Shown: one piece after another, positions 36,465-45,418 of the stretch | Numbering within the stretch: the first letter of the stretch is position 1 | Layout of the letters: the number at the start of each line of letters is the position of its first letter | NCBI GenBank assembly: GCA_945870185.1 | Contig: CAMBRK010000010.1 | Span: 22,761-86,760, forward strand | Reading direction: 5' to 3' | DNA length: 64,000 bases | Origin: Aureispira sp. CCB-QB1 | GTDB taxonomy: Bacteria; Bacteroidota; Bacteroidia; Chitinophagales; Saprospiraceae | Translations under genes and position numbers: made by a program | Notes under the pieces: generated by a model | What the model was told of the DNA's origin: nothing | Seen by the model: the letters and a program-made list of their open reading frames with translations, nothing else | Database searches by the model: none

Positions 36465-37865
36465 ATGACGGTAACAAACTTTAGCTTCGGTGTTGTAAAG
36501 GAGGCATTTGATAATAAAAGGAAGTTTTTTGACGATGGTAAAACGATGACGTATAAGTTTCGTTTAGATGCCTTAAAAAAATTAAGAAGTCAAATCAAAA
36601 TTTATGAACGACAGCTTTTGGATGCCATGTATCTTGACTACAAAAAGCCTGCTACGGAAGCATTTGTAGGTGATATAGGTGTAGTCTTAGAAGAGTTAAA
36701 CTTTACGATTAAAAATTTAAAGATTTGGATGCAGGATAGGCGAGTACCTACTCCTATCACTTTGATGCCATCAACTTCTAAAGTTATTTATGAACCCAAA
36801 GGTGTTGTTGTTATTTTTGCCCCATGGAATTATCCGTTTAATCTCATAATCACTCCATTGATTGGAGCCATTGCTGCTGGTAACTGTGCTATATTAAAGC
36901 CTGCTCATGAAACTCCTCATACTGCAATCGTTATAGAGAAGCTTATCAAAGAAACATTTGATCCTGCTCACGTCAGTCTAGTGCAAGGTGAAGGTAAAGC
37001 TATGGGTGAAATGCTGCTAGAAAATTTTGTGTTTAATCATATTTTTTTTACTGGATCTGCCAGTACAGGAAAATGGATTTTGTCCAAAGCAGCACAAAAT
37101 CTTACCCCTGTGACTCTAGAGTTGGGTGGTAAATGCCCTGCTATCATTGATGATTCTGCCCGGTTATCTACAACGGTAGGCCGAATTGTATGGGCTAAGT
37201 ATTTCAATGCTGGTCAAACGTGTCTAGCCATTGATCATGTTTTTGTTCATGAAAGCATAAAAGACATGTTTATTGATGCCTGCAAGAAGGAAATTATCAA
37301 TAAGTTTGGGTCTGATCCTTCCCAAAGCCAAGATTTTTGCAGAATCGTAAATTCAGAGAGAACCCAAAATATTGTAAAATTACTAGAAGGACAAAAAATC
37401 TTGCATGGTGGTAAGTTTGACGTCAAATCTTGTTATATAGAGCCTACCATAGTAGAAGTTACTGACATAAATGCTCCCATCATGTGTGAAGAAATATTTG
37501 GCCCGATCTTACCTGTGATATTTTGGAAGAATCAGGAAGATGTTAAGACCATGATTAGACGCAATCGCTATCCATTAGCATGCTATGTATTTTCAGAAAG
37601 GAAAAAGTTTATTGAATTTTTTCATCGTAATATTGAATTTGGAGGTGGATGTGTAAATAATGCAATGGCTCATTATGGAAATAGTCACTTTGGTTTTGGA
37701 GGAGTTATGAGCAGCGGGATGGGCAAATATCATGGGACTAATAGTTTTGAAACCTTTTCCAATGCAAAGCCAATATTAGAAGCAGTCAGTTTGATTGATT
37801 TACATATTTGGTACCCACCATATTCTGATAAGAAACTTTCCATCATCAGGAGAGTGGTTGGTTGA
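36465..37865 (+). CDS. Aldehyde dehydrogenase (ALDH3-like)
   Basis: 466 aa. Oxidises an aldehyde to its acid with NAD(P). Catalytic residues are E219 in TLELGGKCP and C253 in NAGQTCLAID; the nucleotide fold has FTGSASTGKWI and VIFAPWNYPFNL. Length and the lack of an N-terminal extension suit class 3 (fatty aldehyde) enzymes. It is co-directional with two Usp genes, hinting at stress-linked aldehyde removal. The true substrate is unknown. Confidence 0.93.
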   Translation: MTVTNFSFGVVKEAFDNKRKFFDDGKTMTYKFRLDALKKLRSQIKIYERQLLDAMYLDYKKPATEAFVGDIGVVLEELNFTIKNLKIWMQDRRVPTPITLMPSTSKVIYEPKGVVVIFAPWNYPFNLIITPLIGAIAAGNCAILKPAHETPHTAIVIEKLIKETFDPAHVSLVQGEGKAMGEMLLENFVFNHIFFTGSASTGKWILSKAAQNLTPVTLELGGKCPAIIDDSARLSTTVGRIVWAKYFNAGQTCLAIDHVFVHESIKDMFIDACKKEIINKFGSDPSQSQDFCRIVNSERTQNIVKLLEGQKILHGGKFDVKSCYIEPTIVEVTDINAPIMCEEIFGPILPVIFWKNQEDVKTMIRRNRYPLACYVFSERKKFIEFFHRNIEFGGGCVNNAMAHYGNSHFGFGGVMSSGMGKYHGTNSFETFSNAKPILEAVSLIDLHIWYPPYSDKKLSIIRRVVG

Positions 37866-37993
37866 AAATTCGATTCCTTTTAAGTCCGTACGATTTTTAT
37901 AAAATTGTCATTAAAAATGCCCTATTATATGAGTTAGATCTCATTAATACAAGCTTTTATCTAAAAAATTAAACTATTCATTAGATTTTAAGT

Positions 37994-38001
37994 TAGCTTT
38001 G
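37994..38001 (+). promoter_or_regulatory. Bacteroidota -7 box TAGCTTTG for the ABC ATPase
   Basis: TAGCTTTG lies 21 bases before the ATG at 38023. Confidence 0.5.
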
Positions 38002-38022
38002 CTTCCAAAATAACGAAGCGAT

Positions 38023-38916
38023 ATGTCGGTATTAATAATATCTGGTCTAAGCAAAAACTATGGTAAAGTTAAAGCACTTCAAAAACTTGATTTGATTGTA
38101 GAGTCAGGGCAAGTATTAGGTTTACTTGGACCAAATGGAAGTGGAAAAACAACAACTTTGGGTATCATTTTGGGTATCATAAGGCAAGATGAGGGAAGTT
38201 TTGAATGGTTTGAAAATCAATATGGTGAACAACATAGGCTAAAAATAGGTGCAATCTTAGAAACACCCAATTTTTATCCTTATTTGAACGCAGATGATAA
38301 TTTAGATATCGTCAGACACATCAAACATGAAGAGCAAACAGATTTTGACAATTTGCTTACACTAGTTAACTTAAAAGAGCGAAGGAAATCAAAATTTTCA
38401 ACTTATTCTTTGGGCATGAAACAAAGATTAGCTATTGCCGCAACTTTGATAGGTAACCCGGATGTCGTTATCTTTGATGAACCAACGAATGGATTGGATC
38501 CGCAAGGAATTGCAGAGGTAAGAACTATATTAAAGCGGATTGCGGATACTGGAAAAACAGTCATCATGGCATCCCATATACTAGATGAAGTTGAAAAAAT
38601 ATGCTCGCATGTAGCCATCATCAAAAGTGGACAGTTATTGGCATCTGGTCCTGTAGGAGCTATTGTCAATAATGACATCACTATAGAATTAGCAGCCGAA
38701 AATATGGAAAAGCTCAAACAATTTTTGTCCCGCCTCGATGTGGTCAAATCAATGTTTGATAATGGTAAAATCATGGAAATAGGTGTATCTGCGGATACTG
38801 ATTTTACGGCTATAAATAAATTAGCCTTCGAAAATGGAATTACTCTAAGTCATTTTGTGGCTCGTAAAAAAAGATTGGAAACTGAGTTTCTGGAAATCAC
38901 TTCCACATCAAAGTAA
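38023..38916 (+). CDS. ABC transporter ATP-binding protein (ABC-2 type)
   Basis: 297 aa. Walker A GPNGSGKTT (residues 36-44), signature YSLGMKQRL, Walker B VVIFDEPTNGLDP, and switch His in MASHILDEVEKIC, followed by a C-terminal accessory domain (about 215-297). Similar to ATPases of exporters and GldA-type gliding components. No permease gene is adjacent: the next gene is a 95 aa membrane protein with too few segments. The partner must be elsewhere. Confidence 0.92.
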   Translation: MSVLIISGLSKNYGKVKALQKLDLIVESGQVLGLLGPNGSGKTTTLGIILGIIRQDEGSFEWFENQYGEQHRLKIGAILETPNFYPYLNADDNLDIVRHIKHEEQTDFDNLLTLVNLKERRKSKFSTYSLGMKQRLAIAATLIGNPDVVIFDEPTNGLDPQGIAEVRTILKRIADTGKTVIMASHILDEVEKICSHVAIIKSGQLLASGPVGAIVNNDITIELAAENMEKLKQFLSRLDVVKSMFDNGKIMEIGVSADTDFTAINKLAFENGITLSHFVARKKRLETEFLEITSTSK

Positions 38917-38949
38917 AAGTTATTACCAAAAGGAAATTTATTTAGCAAT

Positions 38950-39237
38950 ATGTTTAAGAAGTTAAAAGAAAAGTGGAATGTTAGCTGGTTGCAGTTTGTA
39001 TTGATTTTTACAACCTTTGCATTGGGAGGTAGTCTCTGTGCAAAAGTGGGCAGCTGGTTTCTAAATATGATAGTTACAGAAAAGAATTTAATTTATTGGG
39101 TGGTGTATATTCCAGTAATGACCATTTTTTGGCCATTTTGTGTTTTATTGATTAGTATACCTTTGGGCCAAGTACGCTTTTTTTTAGAGTATTTGCGCAA
39201 AATGGGAATTAAATTGGGCATGATTAAATCGGTTTAA
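38950..39237 (+). CDS. Small membrane protein, DUF6787-like
   Basis: 95 aa with two strong membrane segments (about 14-34 and 47-72) and basic ends (KKLKEKWNVSW; RKMGIKLGMIK). Resembles small Bacteroidota proteins annotated as DUF6787. It lies 33 bases after the ABC ATPase and 24 before the next gene, so all three may be one transcript. Function unknown. Confidence 0.7.
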   Translation: MFKKLKEKWNVSWLQFVLIFTTFALGGSLCAKVGSWFLNMIVTEKNLIYWVVYIPVMTIFWPFCVLLISIPLGQVRFFLEYLRKMGIKLGMIKSV

Positions 39238-39261
39238 AAGTCGATCCAATATATTGTTTTT

Positions 39262-40797
39262 ATGAGCCAACAAACAGACCAACTTATACAGCTAGTTCAA
39301 TCTTTGACCAAAGCAGAAAAAAGAAGTTTTAGGCTTTTCGCTCAAAAAAACAATAGTGCGGGAGACCAGCTTTATATGCAATTATTTGATTATATTGACG
39401 GTGTGAAGCATTACAATGAGCAAGACATACTCAAAAAAATTCCGCAGATCAAAAAATCACAATTGTCTAATATCAAGGCTAACCTAGCTAGGCAAATTTT
39501 AGGAAATCTGAGACTCTTGTATAAAAATGAATCTGCTGAAATGATGATCAGAGAAATGCTTGATTTTACAGCGATTTTGCAGATAAAGGGTATGACCATG
39601 GCGGCTTTAGATGTGCTTGATAAGGCTAGGAAACTTGCAAAAAGCCACCATGAAACATTACTTAAATATGTTATCTTAGACACAGAACGTAAAATTGAAA
39701 CGCAGTTTATTACAGGAAGTTCGAGTCAAAAGGCTTATGATTTAAACCTTGCTAGCAGTAAACTTTTGAATAAAGTAAACCTTTTTGATAAATTATCTAA
39801 TCTTTCCATCATGATATATGGTATGTATTTAAAGTATGGATACGTAAGGAATCAAAGAGATTATGAACAAGTAAGAGACTTTTTTTTTAATCATCTTCCT
39901 GAAATCAATATTACAAGAGCCGGATTTTACGAAAAGATATACTATTATCAATCTTGTGTTTGGTTCTACCATATGACTCAGGATTTTCTTCAATACTATA
40001 AATATTCACAAAAATGGGTAGATACTTTTACTAGTGCATCTTATAAAATAAAGGACGAACCCATTTTGTATGTCAAAGGTATACATAATGCATTAAATGC
40101 CCTTTATATGGCTAATAAGAAGGAGAAGTTTAATCAATATTTGGAGCTTTATAAAATTCATGGTAAAGAGATTTTATCGACAAATGCCATAAGTCAGACT
40201 TCCTTTTATTTTCTTTTTCTGTATACGCACCAGCTCAATGCGATATTTTTATCTGGCAACTATGATGAAGGAGCTAAGCATTTAAGTGATTTAAAACAAG
40301 CTTTGGAATCCAATATTTATCTTTGGGATGATAACCGTATTATGGTGTTTTACTATAAGCTTGGTTGTGTCTATTTTGGAGCTGACGATTTTAATACGGC
40401 CCTAACCTATTTAAACAAAATAAGCAATAGTCCTGTCGAGGGATTAAGGCAAGACATTCAATGCTTTGCGAGGATACTTGCTTTGATTTCTCATTATGAG
40501 TTAAAAAATGAATATTTATTGAGATACCAAATCAAATCCGTTTATAGATTTTTAATGAAAATGAATGAATTACAGGCAGTACAAAAGGAAATACTCAGTT
40601 TTATCAGGCGTACTCCTGAAATGAATCGAAAAGGATTAATTACTGAATTTACATTGCTTCGATCTAAGCTTATTCGATATCAAGATGACCCTTTTGAGAA
40701 AAGACCATTTCTCTACCTAGATATCATTTCTTGGCTTGATAGTAAGATCAGTAATCAAAGGATCCAAGATGTGATTCAATTCAAGATGAAAAATTAA
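39262..40797 (+). CDS. Conserved Bacteroidota protein with helical (TPR-like) repeats
   Basis: 511 aa, soluble and predicted all-helical. The N-terminus QTDQLIQLVQSLTKAEKRSFRLFA is followed by repeated helix pairs with aromatic residues (YYQSCVWFYHMTQDFLQYYKYS, YKLGCVYFGADDFNTALTYLN), a TPR-like pattern. Proteins of this type are widespread in Saprospiraceae and relatives without an assigned role. Probably a protein-interaction scaffold; no catalytic motif seen. Confidence 0.78.
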   Translation: MSQQTDQLIQLVQSLTKAEKRSFRLFAQKNNSAGDQLYMQLFDYIDGVKHYNEQDILKKIPQIKKSQLSNIKANLARQILGNLRLLYKNESAEMMIREMLDFTAILQIKGMTMAALDVLDKARKLAKSHHETLLKYVILDTERKIETQFITGSSSQKAYDLNLASSKLLNKVNLFDKLSNLSIMIYGMYLKYGYVRNQRDYEQVRDFFFNHLPEINITRAGFYEKIYYYQSCVWFYHMTQDFLQYYKYSQKWVDTFTSASYKIKDEPILYVKGIHNALNALYMANKKEKFNQYLELYKIHGKEILSTNAISQTSFYFLFLYTHQLNAIFLSGNYDEGAKHLSDLKQALESNIYLWDDNRIMVFYYKLGCVYFGADDFNTALTYLNKISNSPVEGLRQDIQCFARILALISHYELKNEYLLRYQIKSVYRFLMKMNELQAVQKEILSFIRRTPEMNRKGLITEFTLLRSKLIRYQDDPFEKRPFLYLDIISWLDSKISNQRIQDVIQFKMKN

Positions 40798-40812
40798 AAT
40801 ATTAATTAGTTA

Positions 40813-42111
40813 CTACGAACTCTTACGACCAAAGAGTTTGTAATAAAATGTTTCTAAAGATTCATCCCATTTTTTAAGGTCAGTTGAACTAAGAATCAGA
40901 TATAGTAATGCAGGATATAAATGATGAAAAAGTCTCTTCATTGATGTGGACAAATGCCATATTAAATCTTTAGGGGTTATTACGTAAACTGCTAAATAGG
41001 CCATTAGAATCATAATAATGACCCAATATTCAGCATGCCAAGCTGTCCAGTATTTGTATGAAAGGATAACAATGATTAGCAACATATAATACTTGGTAAA
41101 TAATGTCTCTAATCCAAATCTTATAATGTGGAAATATCTCATAGGAGAAAGTATGCTCTCTAAAGTTGTTATGGATTGACCTGAAACAATATCATTTGCC
41201 GGAGCTAAAAACCACTTAAAAGACAATAAAATCAATAAAAAGGGTAGGGATGCCAAGCCCACTGTAAGTACTGATTTGGTATGATATTTTGCTTTGAAAA
41301 AAGTAAAAATAAGGATGACTATATAGATAACAAATCCTTCGTTTTTTATAGATAGGGCGATACCGCAAAAAAGACCTGCTAAAATTAAGTAATGCTTTGG
41401 TTTTTCAAGGAATAATATGATGACGATCAAAAAAACTAATGCAATAAAGCTATCTGCATACTCAGACGAAGCAATGTTTCCATAATCATACCCTAAAAAT
41501 AAAGTTGTTAATACCAAAATGGAAATATAAGGTAATTTTTTTATCTTGTTATAAATCAAGCTATTGATACAGATATAAACAAATAATGCAAAACTTGCAG
41601 GTATTACAGGAGTAATATGACCCATTGTTTTCCAAAATGCAGCAATAATCGAGGGTAGTAGTAGCGGATAATCAGGATGTGTCCACTCTATTGTAGAATT
41701 AAACATATTTTGCCAGTTTTCTTGGTCAAACATAAACTTAGCATGCATATTCCATATGGAATAGGCATCCCATCCGCCCCATTTTTGATGTTGAAATATA
41801 AAAGTTAAGACGCTTGCTAGTAAGAGTAGTGACCATCGGGTCTCAAAATACCAAGAGGTTTTAGGTAGTTTGACCTGATATTTTATGTTTATGACGGTCC
41901 AGACAAATACCAATATGGATAACACAATCCAAGTACCAAGCCCTGTGAAAGTGGATAAGAGGTAAGTTGTTCCATACAAAGACAAGGTGAGTATAGTCCC
42001 AAAGATATTCGTTTGTAGTAGGTCGTATTGGTTATTTTGAAGTTTTTCTTTTATCCAAATAAAGGATAATCCACAACTCATTATGGTCAATATCAAAAGT
42101 GCTATATTCAT
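40813..42111 (-). CDS. Membrane glycosyltransferase-like (GT-C) protein
   Basis: 432 aa from the ATG at 42111, which overlaps the stop of the upstream gene (ATGA). About ten membrane segments; an early loop has KWGGWDAYSIWNMHAKFMF and WTHPDYPLLLPSI, the acidic/aromatic pattern of GT-C enzymes (GT39/ArnT-like). The acceptor and sugar are unknown. An ORF reading that starts 12 codons earlier is less likely because of the coupled overlap. Confidence 0.78.
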   Translation of the reverse strand: MNIALLILTIMSCGLSFIWIKEKLQNNQYDLLQTNIFGTILTLSLYGTTYLLSTFTGLGTWIVLSILVFVWTVINIKYQVKLPKTSWYFETRWSLLLLASVLTFIFQHQKWGGWDAYSIWNMHAKFMFDQENWQNMFNSTIEWTHPDYPLLLPSIIAAFWKTMGHITPVIPASFALFVYICINSLIYNKIKKLPYISILVLTTLFLGYDYGNIASSEYADSFIALVFLIVIILFLEKPKHYLILAGLFCGIALSIKNEGFVIYIVILIFTFFKAKYHTKSVLTVGLASLPFLLILLSFKWFLAPANDIVSGQSITTLESILSPMRYFHIIRFGLETLFTKYYMLLIIVILSYKYWTAWHAEYWVIIMILMAYLAVYVITPKDLIWHLSTSMKRLFHHLYPALLYLILSSTDLKKWDESLETFYYKLFGRKSS

Positions 42112-42404
42112 TTTTGGCTCACAGTTTTGATTTGGAGGATATGCCAAATACTATCAGTTTTGTAATGGATTTCAGTTGGCTTTTCCTGGGGTAGTTTTAC
42201 TGCTATAATTTTGGGGGCAAATAAAAACTGCAATTGATAATAGATTTTGATTCTGTTGGTGTCTTCTTGGATTAAAGCAGATCCACTTTCTATAGCTAGT
42301 TTCAAACGATCTATTTCACTGTCACTTTTTTCCAAATGATATCCCCAAAATAGCAATAGTACTATGATCGAACTCCATATAAATAAATTAATGCGTTTAC
42401 TCAT
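42108..42404 (-). CDS. Small single-pass membrane protein
   Basis: 98 aa. One N-terminal membrane segment (residues 6-21), then an about 75-residue periplasmic domain rich in charged residues (KSDSEIDRLKLAIESG) and ending in KTVSQK. Translationally coupled to the GT-C-like gene and 5 bases after the Omp85 gene stop, so it probably works with them. No family recognised. Confidence 0.7.
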   Translation of the reverse strand: MSKRINLFIWSSIIVLLLFWGYHLEKSDSEIDRLKLAIESGSALIQEDTNRIKIYYQLQFLFAPKIIAVKLPQEKPTEIHYKTDSIWHILQIKTVSQK

Positions 42405-42409
42405 GTAAT

Positions 42410-43837
42410 TTAAAAATTGAACCCACCGTCAAAAAAGATACCTCGATCTCCTCTTTGAGTGAAACCGTAGTTGACAGAAAAGGAAACATTGTTAAACATA
42501 ATAAAATCTAAAGAAGGTCCATACCCAATTTGAATTTGATTGCTCAATGGATTTTCGGAGCCAGAAAGTGGGTCGTTGGCAAATCCACCATCTATATTAA
42601 ACCTAAAATAAACTTGAGCATTCATTACTTTAAACTGCTTGGGCATAAATTTAGGTAAATTAAAATTATGATCCATCATTTTCCACCTTATGGAGTTTTG
42701 GGCTAACATGAAATTTCTTCCATCTAGCACATACAATTGATACCCAGTAATATAGTCATTTCCATATCCAATTCCATTATTGAGGTAATATGGTATGACA
42801 TCAGGAAGTATGTTGATTTTAAATTTTAATCTGTTGGCCAAAATGACATTTTTGAATATAGAAGTGTATTGTTCTAGTGCAATTGAAAAATTTAAGTTGT
42901 TAAGATCTGTAAAAATGCCTAATCCTTCTTTTCTAGCTTTGAGTTCAAGTCTATAACCTTTTTGTGGGTACAAAGGATAAACCGTATTATCATATTTTAA
43001 TTCATAATCCAATAAAAAATATTGTAGCCGAGTCCTATTCTCGCCAAAGAAATCAGCATTTTTATTTGAAACTGAACTGTCTATTTTGAGATTGACATAT
43101 TCCAATTTTACGGTTTGGTTGAGTTGAGGATTTGATCTATGGGAAATGCCAATATGAGCTCTATGTTGAAAGACAATTTTATCGTTATCAGCTCTACTAT
43201 AAAAAGCAGGTTTATTCCCTGTGGTACGGTAACTTATTTCTCTATTTTCACTGTACAAGACATTACCAAATATTCCAGTATTTCCCCAAAGATATGGATA
43301 AATGTAAGCTAATTCAAGTTTTTTAATGTAACCTGTTTGGTATTTTAGTTTGAGTTTGTCCTTATGGCCCGTCAGGTTAATATGATCTAGTGCCAAACCA
43401 TAATTTACTCTTTTGAAAGAATAATTAAACTCTTTTCCCCAAACATTAAAGTTGCGATCCGCTAACTCAAAGATGACATACGGATATATGTACCAATTTT
43501 CCTGAACCTTGATCTCTACATTGCAGGTTGATAATTCAGTATTCCAGTTTTTTATATTGATAGTACTGAGGTTGAATAGTCCGATACTGCTGATCCGTTT
43601 CTCGTTGATTAAAAGTCGATCAGTAATATTTTCAAGGCTTAAAGTGTCTCCGGGGTGCAAGTCTATTTCTTGCATGATGACATTTTTTTTAGTCTTGTGA
43701 TTACCTACTATGATGATACTATCGATAATTACATAGTCTACCTGACCAAATAAAGGACTTGTTATGACCAGAAAAATTAAAAGCCAAAGGTTTTTTAAAA
43801 CCGAAAAATGAAAAACAGAATATTTTTTGGACTTCAT
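42410..43837 (-). CDS. Omp85/BamA-type outer-membrane protein, short
   Basis: 475 aa from the ATG at 43837 (an upstream TTG is less likely). Signal peptide (to about residue 32), one or two POTRA-like units (IIIVGNHKTKKNVIMQEIDLHPGDTLS; STCNVEIKVQENWYIYPY), then a beta-barrel ending FSVNYGFTQRGDRGIFFDGGFNF with terminal Phe. Shorter than BamA (five POTRAs, about 800 aa), so it is a specialised Omp85 member rather than the main assembly factor. It sits with CBS, TM2 and SpoIIE genes. Confidence 0.8.
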   Translation of the reverse strand: MKSKKYSVFHFSVLKNLWLLIFLVITSPLFGQVDYVIIDSIIIVGNHKTKKNVIMQEIDLHPGDTLSLENITDRLLINEKRISSIGLFNLSTINIKNWNTELSTCNVEIKVQENWYIYPYVIFELADRNFNVWGKEFNYSFKRVNYGLALDHINLTGHKDKLKLKYQTGYIKKLELAYIYPYLWGNTGIFGNVLYSENREISYRTTGNKPAFYSRADNDKIVFQHRAHIGISHRSNPQLNQTVKLEYVNLKIDSSVSNKNADFFGENRTRLQYFLLDYELKYDNTVYPLYPQKGYRLELKARKEGLGIFTDLNNLNFSIALEQYTSIFKNVILANRLKFKINILPDVIPYYLNNGIGYGNDYITGYQLYVLDGRNFMLAQNSIRWKMMDHNFNLPKFMPKQFKVMNAQVYFRFNIDGGFANDPLSGSENPLSNQIQIGYGPSLDFIMFNNVSFSVNYGFTQRGDRGIFFDGGFNF

Positions 43838-43855
43838 GCTTAAATCATTCAAGCA

Positions 43856-44515
43856 TCAAACATTTAGATAGGTCATCAGGGCCTCATATCTGTCTTTAAG
43901 TCCATCGTGATGGTCGGTTTCCGAAAAAGTCGCCGAAATTTCATAACCAAATCTTTCTAAACTTGATTTAAGGGATTGGATATCTTGACGATTGAGTTTC
44001 AAGGTGACGTATACTCTGTGAGAGTCTGGGATAGCATTCACAAAACTGCTTAAAATAATGATATCATCTGACTCGGCTATCCTGGCTATTTCTGATAAAG
44101 AATAGTGTCCTCTTGATGTTTCTACGACTAAAATACTTCCTGGTTCAGCAAATGAAAAATGATTGGCAAAATATTTTAATAAATCTTCCATAGTAATTAC
44201 TCCCAAAAAGTTTTCTTTTTTATCAATGACAGGAATAATGGTAAGTTGAAGCCTACCCATTTTTGTCATGACTTCAAAAAGATGCTCATTTTCAAAACTA
44301 AAAGGTCTTAAAAAGGAAAGCCTGTATGAACCTATAGGATCATTTTCATCATGAATCAGTATATCATCTTCCGAAACCACACCCAATAACTGCTCATGAT
44401 TTACAATGGGTAAGTGCCGCAAATGATATATTCTCATTTGTTGTAATACATCTGACCCGAGGTCTGATGTTTGTACAGGCAATACGGATTGAGAGATAAG
44501 TTCCTTTGCGATCAC
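43856..44515 (-). CDS. Protein with two CBS domains
   Basis: 219 aa. Two CBS motifs (MIAKELISQSVLPV with HLPIVNHEQLLGVVSEDDIL; LTIIPVIDKKENFLGVITMEDLLKYF), followed by an ACT-like C-terminal segment (YSLSEIARIAESDDIIILSSF). CBS pairs bind adenosine nucleotides and sense energy state. The start is GTG; no better start is seen. Gene order with the SpoIIE phosphatase suggests a signalling role. Confidence 0.85.
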   Translation of the reverse strand: MIAKELISQSVLPVQTSDLGSDVLQQMRIYHLRHLPIVNHEQLLGVVSEDDILIHDENDPIGSYRLSFLRPFSFENEHLFEVMTKMGRLQLTIIPVIDKKENFLGVITMEDLLKYFANHFSFAEPGSILVVETSRGHYSLSEIARIAESDDIIILSSFVNAIPDSHRVYVTLKLNRQDIQSLKSSLERFGYEISATFSETDHHDGLKDRYEALMTYLNV

Positions 44516-44572
44516 GGATTTGTTTTATTGGTATGACAAATGACTTTAAAATAACGCATGCAAGATATCAAT

Positions 44573-45409
44573 TTATTGTCTAAATATCTTTTTTCTTTCT
44601 GCTAAAAATTCAATCTCAGTTAAAATACCTTTATTTTTTAATTCTTGAATTTTATTTAATTGAGCTAATAGTGCATCTTCTTGAATGTTTTCCTTATCGT
44701 CAGTTTTGCTATTGGTGATAGGTGTGGTTGGATCTACTGAAGTACTAGTTTTAAAAGGATTGGCTGTAAAACCACTAGCTCTGAAGGCTTCATACTCAGG
44801 TTGTATTCTTACGTAAGCGAGATCATCATGGGATAATATTCTTTCGACGTCTTTCAGTCCTGACATCACTGCTTTTTGTATATGATGGTAAGCCAAAGCT
44901 TTTTTTTCAGTAAGAGAGTAAGCACAAGCAATATTAAAATGAAGTGCTACATCATTGGGTGAAATGTCCAAACCTTTTTTAAAATCATGGATAGCATCTT
45001 CTAAATCAAAATCCTTATATTTTTTAATACCGCTTGCCTTAAATGGATTGGCTCTCAAGGAAGTTTGTGGAGAAACTTTTGTTTTGGGTTGATTTGTAGT
45101 TCTAGGGGTGGGTATCTGATCGTATTTTTGCATTTGCTCTTCTCTTCTCGCTTCTAGTGGTCCTCTTCTCACAGGTACATAACCCCTATTGTATTGCTTA
45201 TCAAATTCCTGATCTGTCATTTTAAGTAATTTTACACCATTCATTACACCCGCAATGAGCGAAATGGGTATTCCTATATTAATCGAAACCACAAAAAGAA
45301 TCATAAACCCAATAAATCCACCTGTCTTTCCCAAATAAAGTTTATGTCCACCTACGAAACCAGTAAAAAAAGCCAACATGGCCGCTGTTATTTTATTTTT
45401 TGGTTGCAT
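44573..45409 (-). CDS. TM2 domain, TPR and SHOCT-like protein
   Basis: 278 aa in three parts: an N-terminal TM2 domain (KITAAMLAFFTGFVGGHKLYLGKTGGFIGFMIL, two membrane segments), a central helical TPR-like unit (KYKDFDLEDAIHDFKKGLDISPNDVALHFNIACAY), and a C-terminal SHOCT-like helix pair (LLAQLNKIQELKNKGILTEIEFLAERKKIF). This combination suggests a membrane-anchored scaffold. It is 9 bases after the SpoIIE gene. Function unknown. Confidence 0.82.
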   Translation of the reverse strand: MQPKNKITAAMLAFFTGFVGGHKLYLGKTGGFIGFMILFVVSINIGIPISLIAGVMNGVKLLKMTDQEFDKQYNRGYVPVRRGPLEARREEQMQKYDQIPTPRTTNQPKTKVSPQTSLRANPFKASGIKKYKDFDLEDAIHDFKKGLDISPNDVALHFNIACAYSLTEKKALAYHHIQKAVMSGLKDVERILSHDDLAYVRIQPEYEAFRASGFTANPFKTSTSVDPTTPITNSKTDDKENIQEDALLAQLNKIQELKNKGILTEIEFLAERKKIFRQ

Positions 45410-45418
45410 TTGAAGTTT

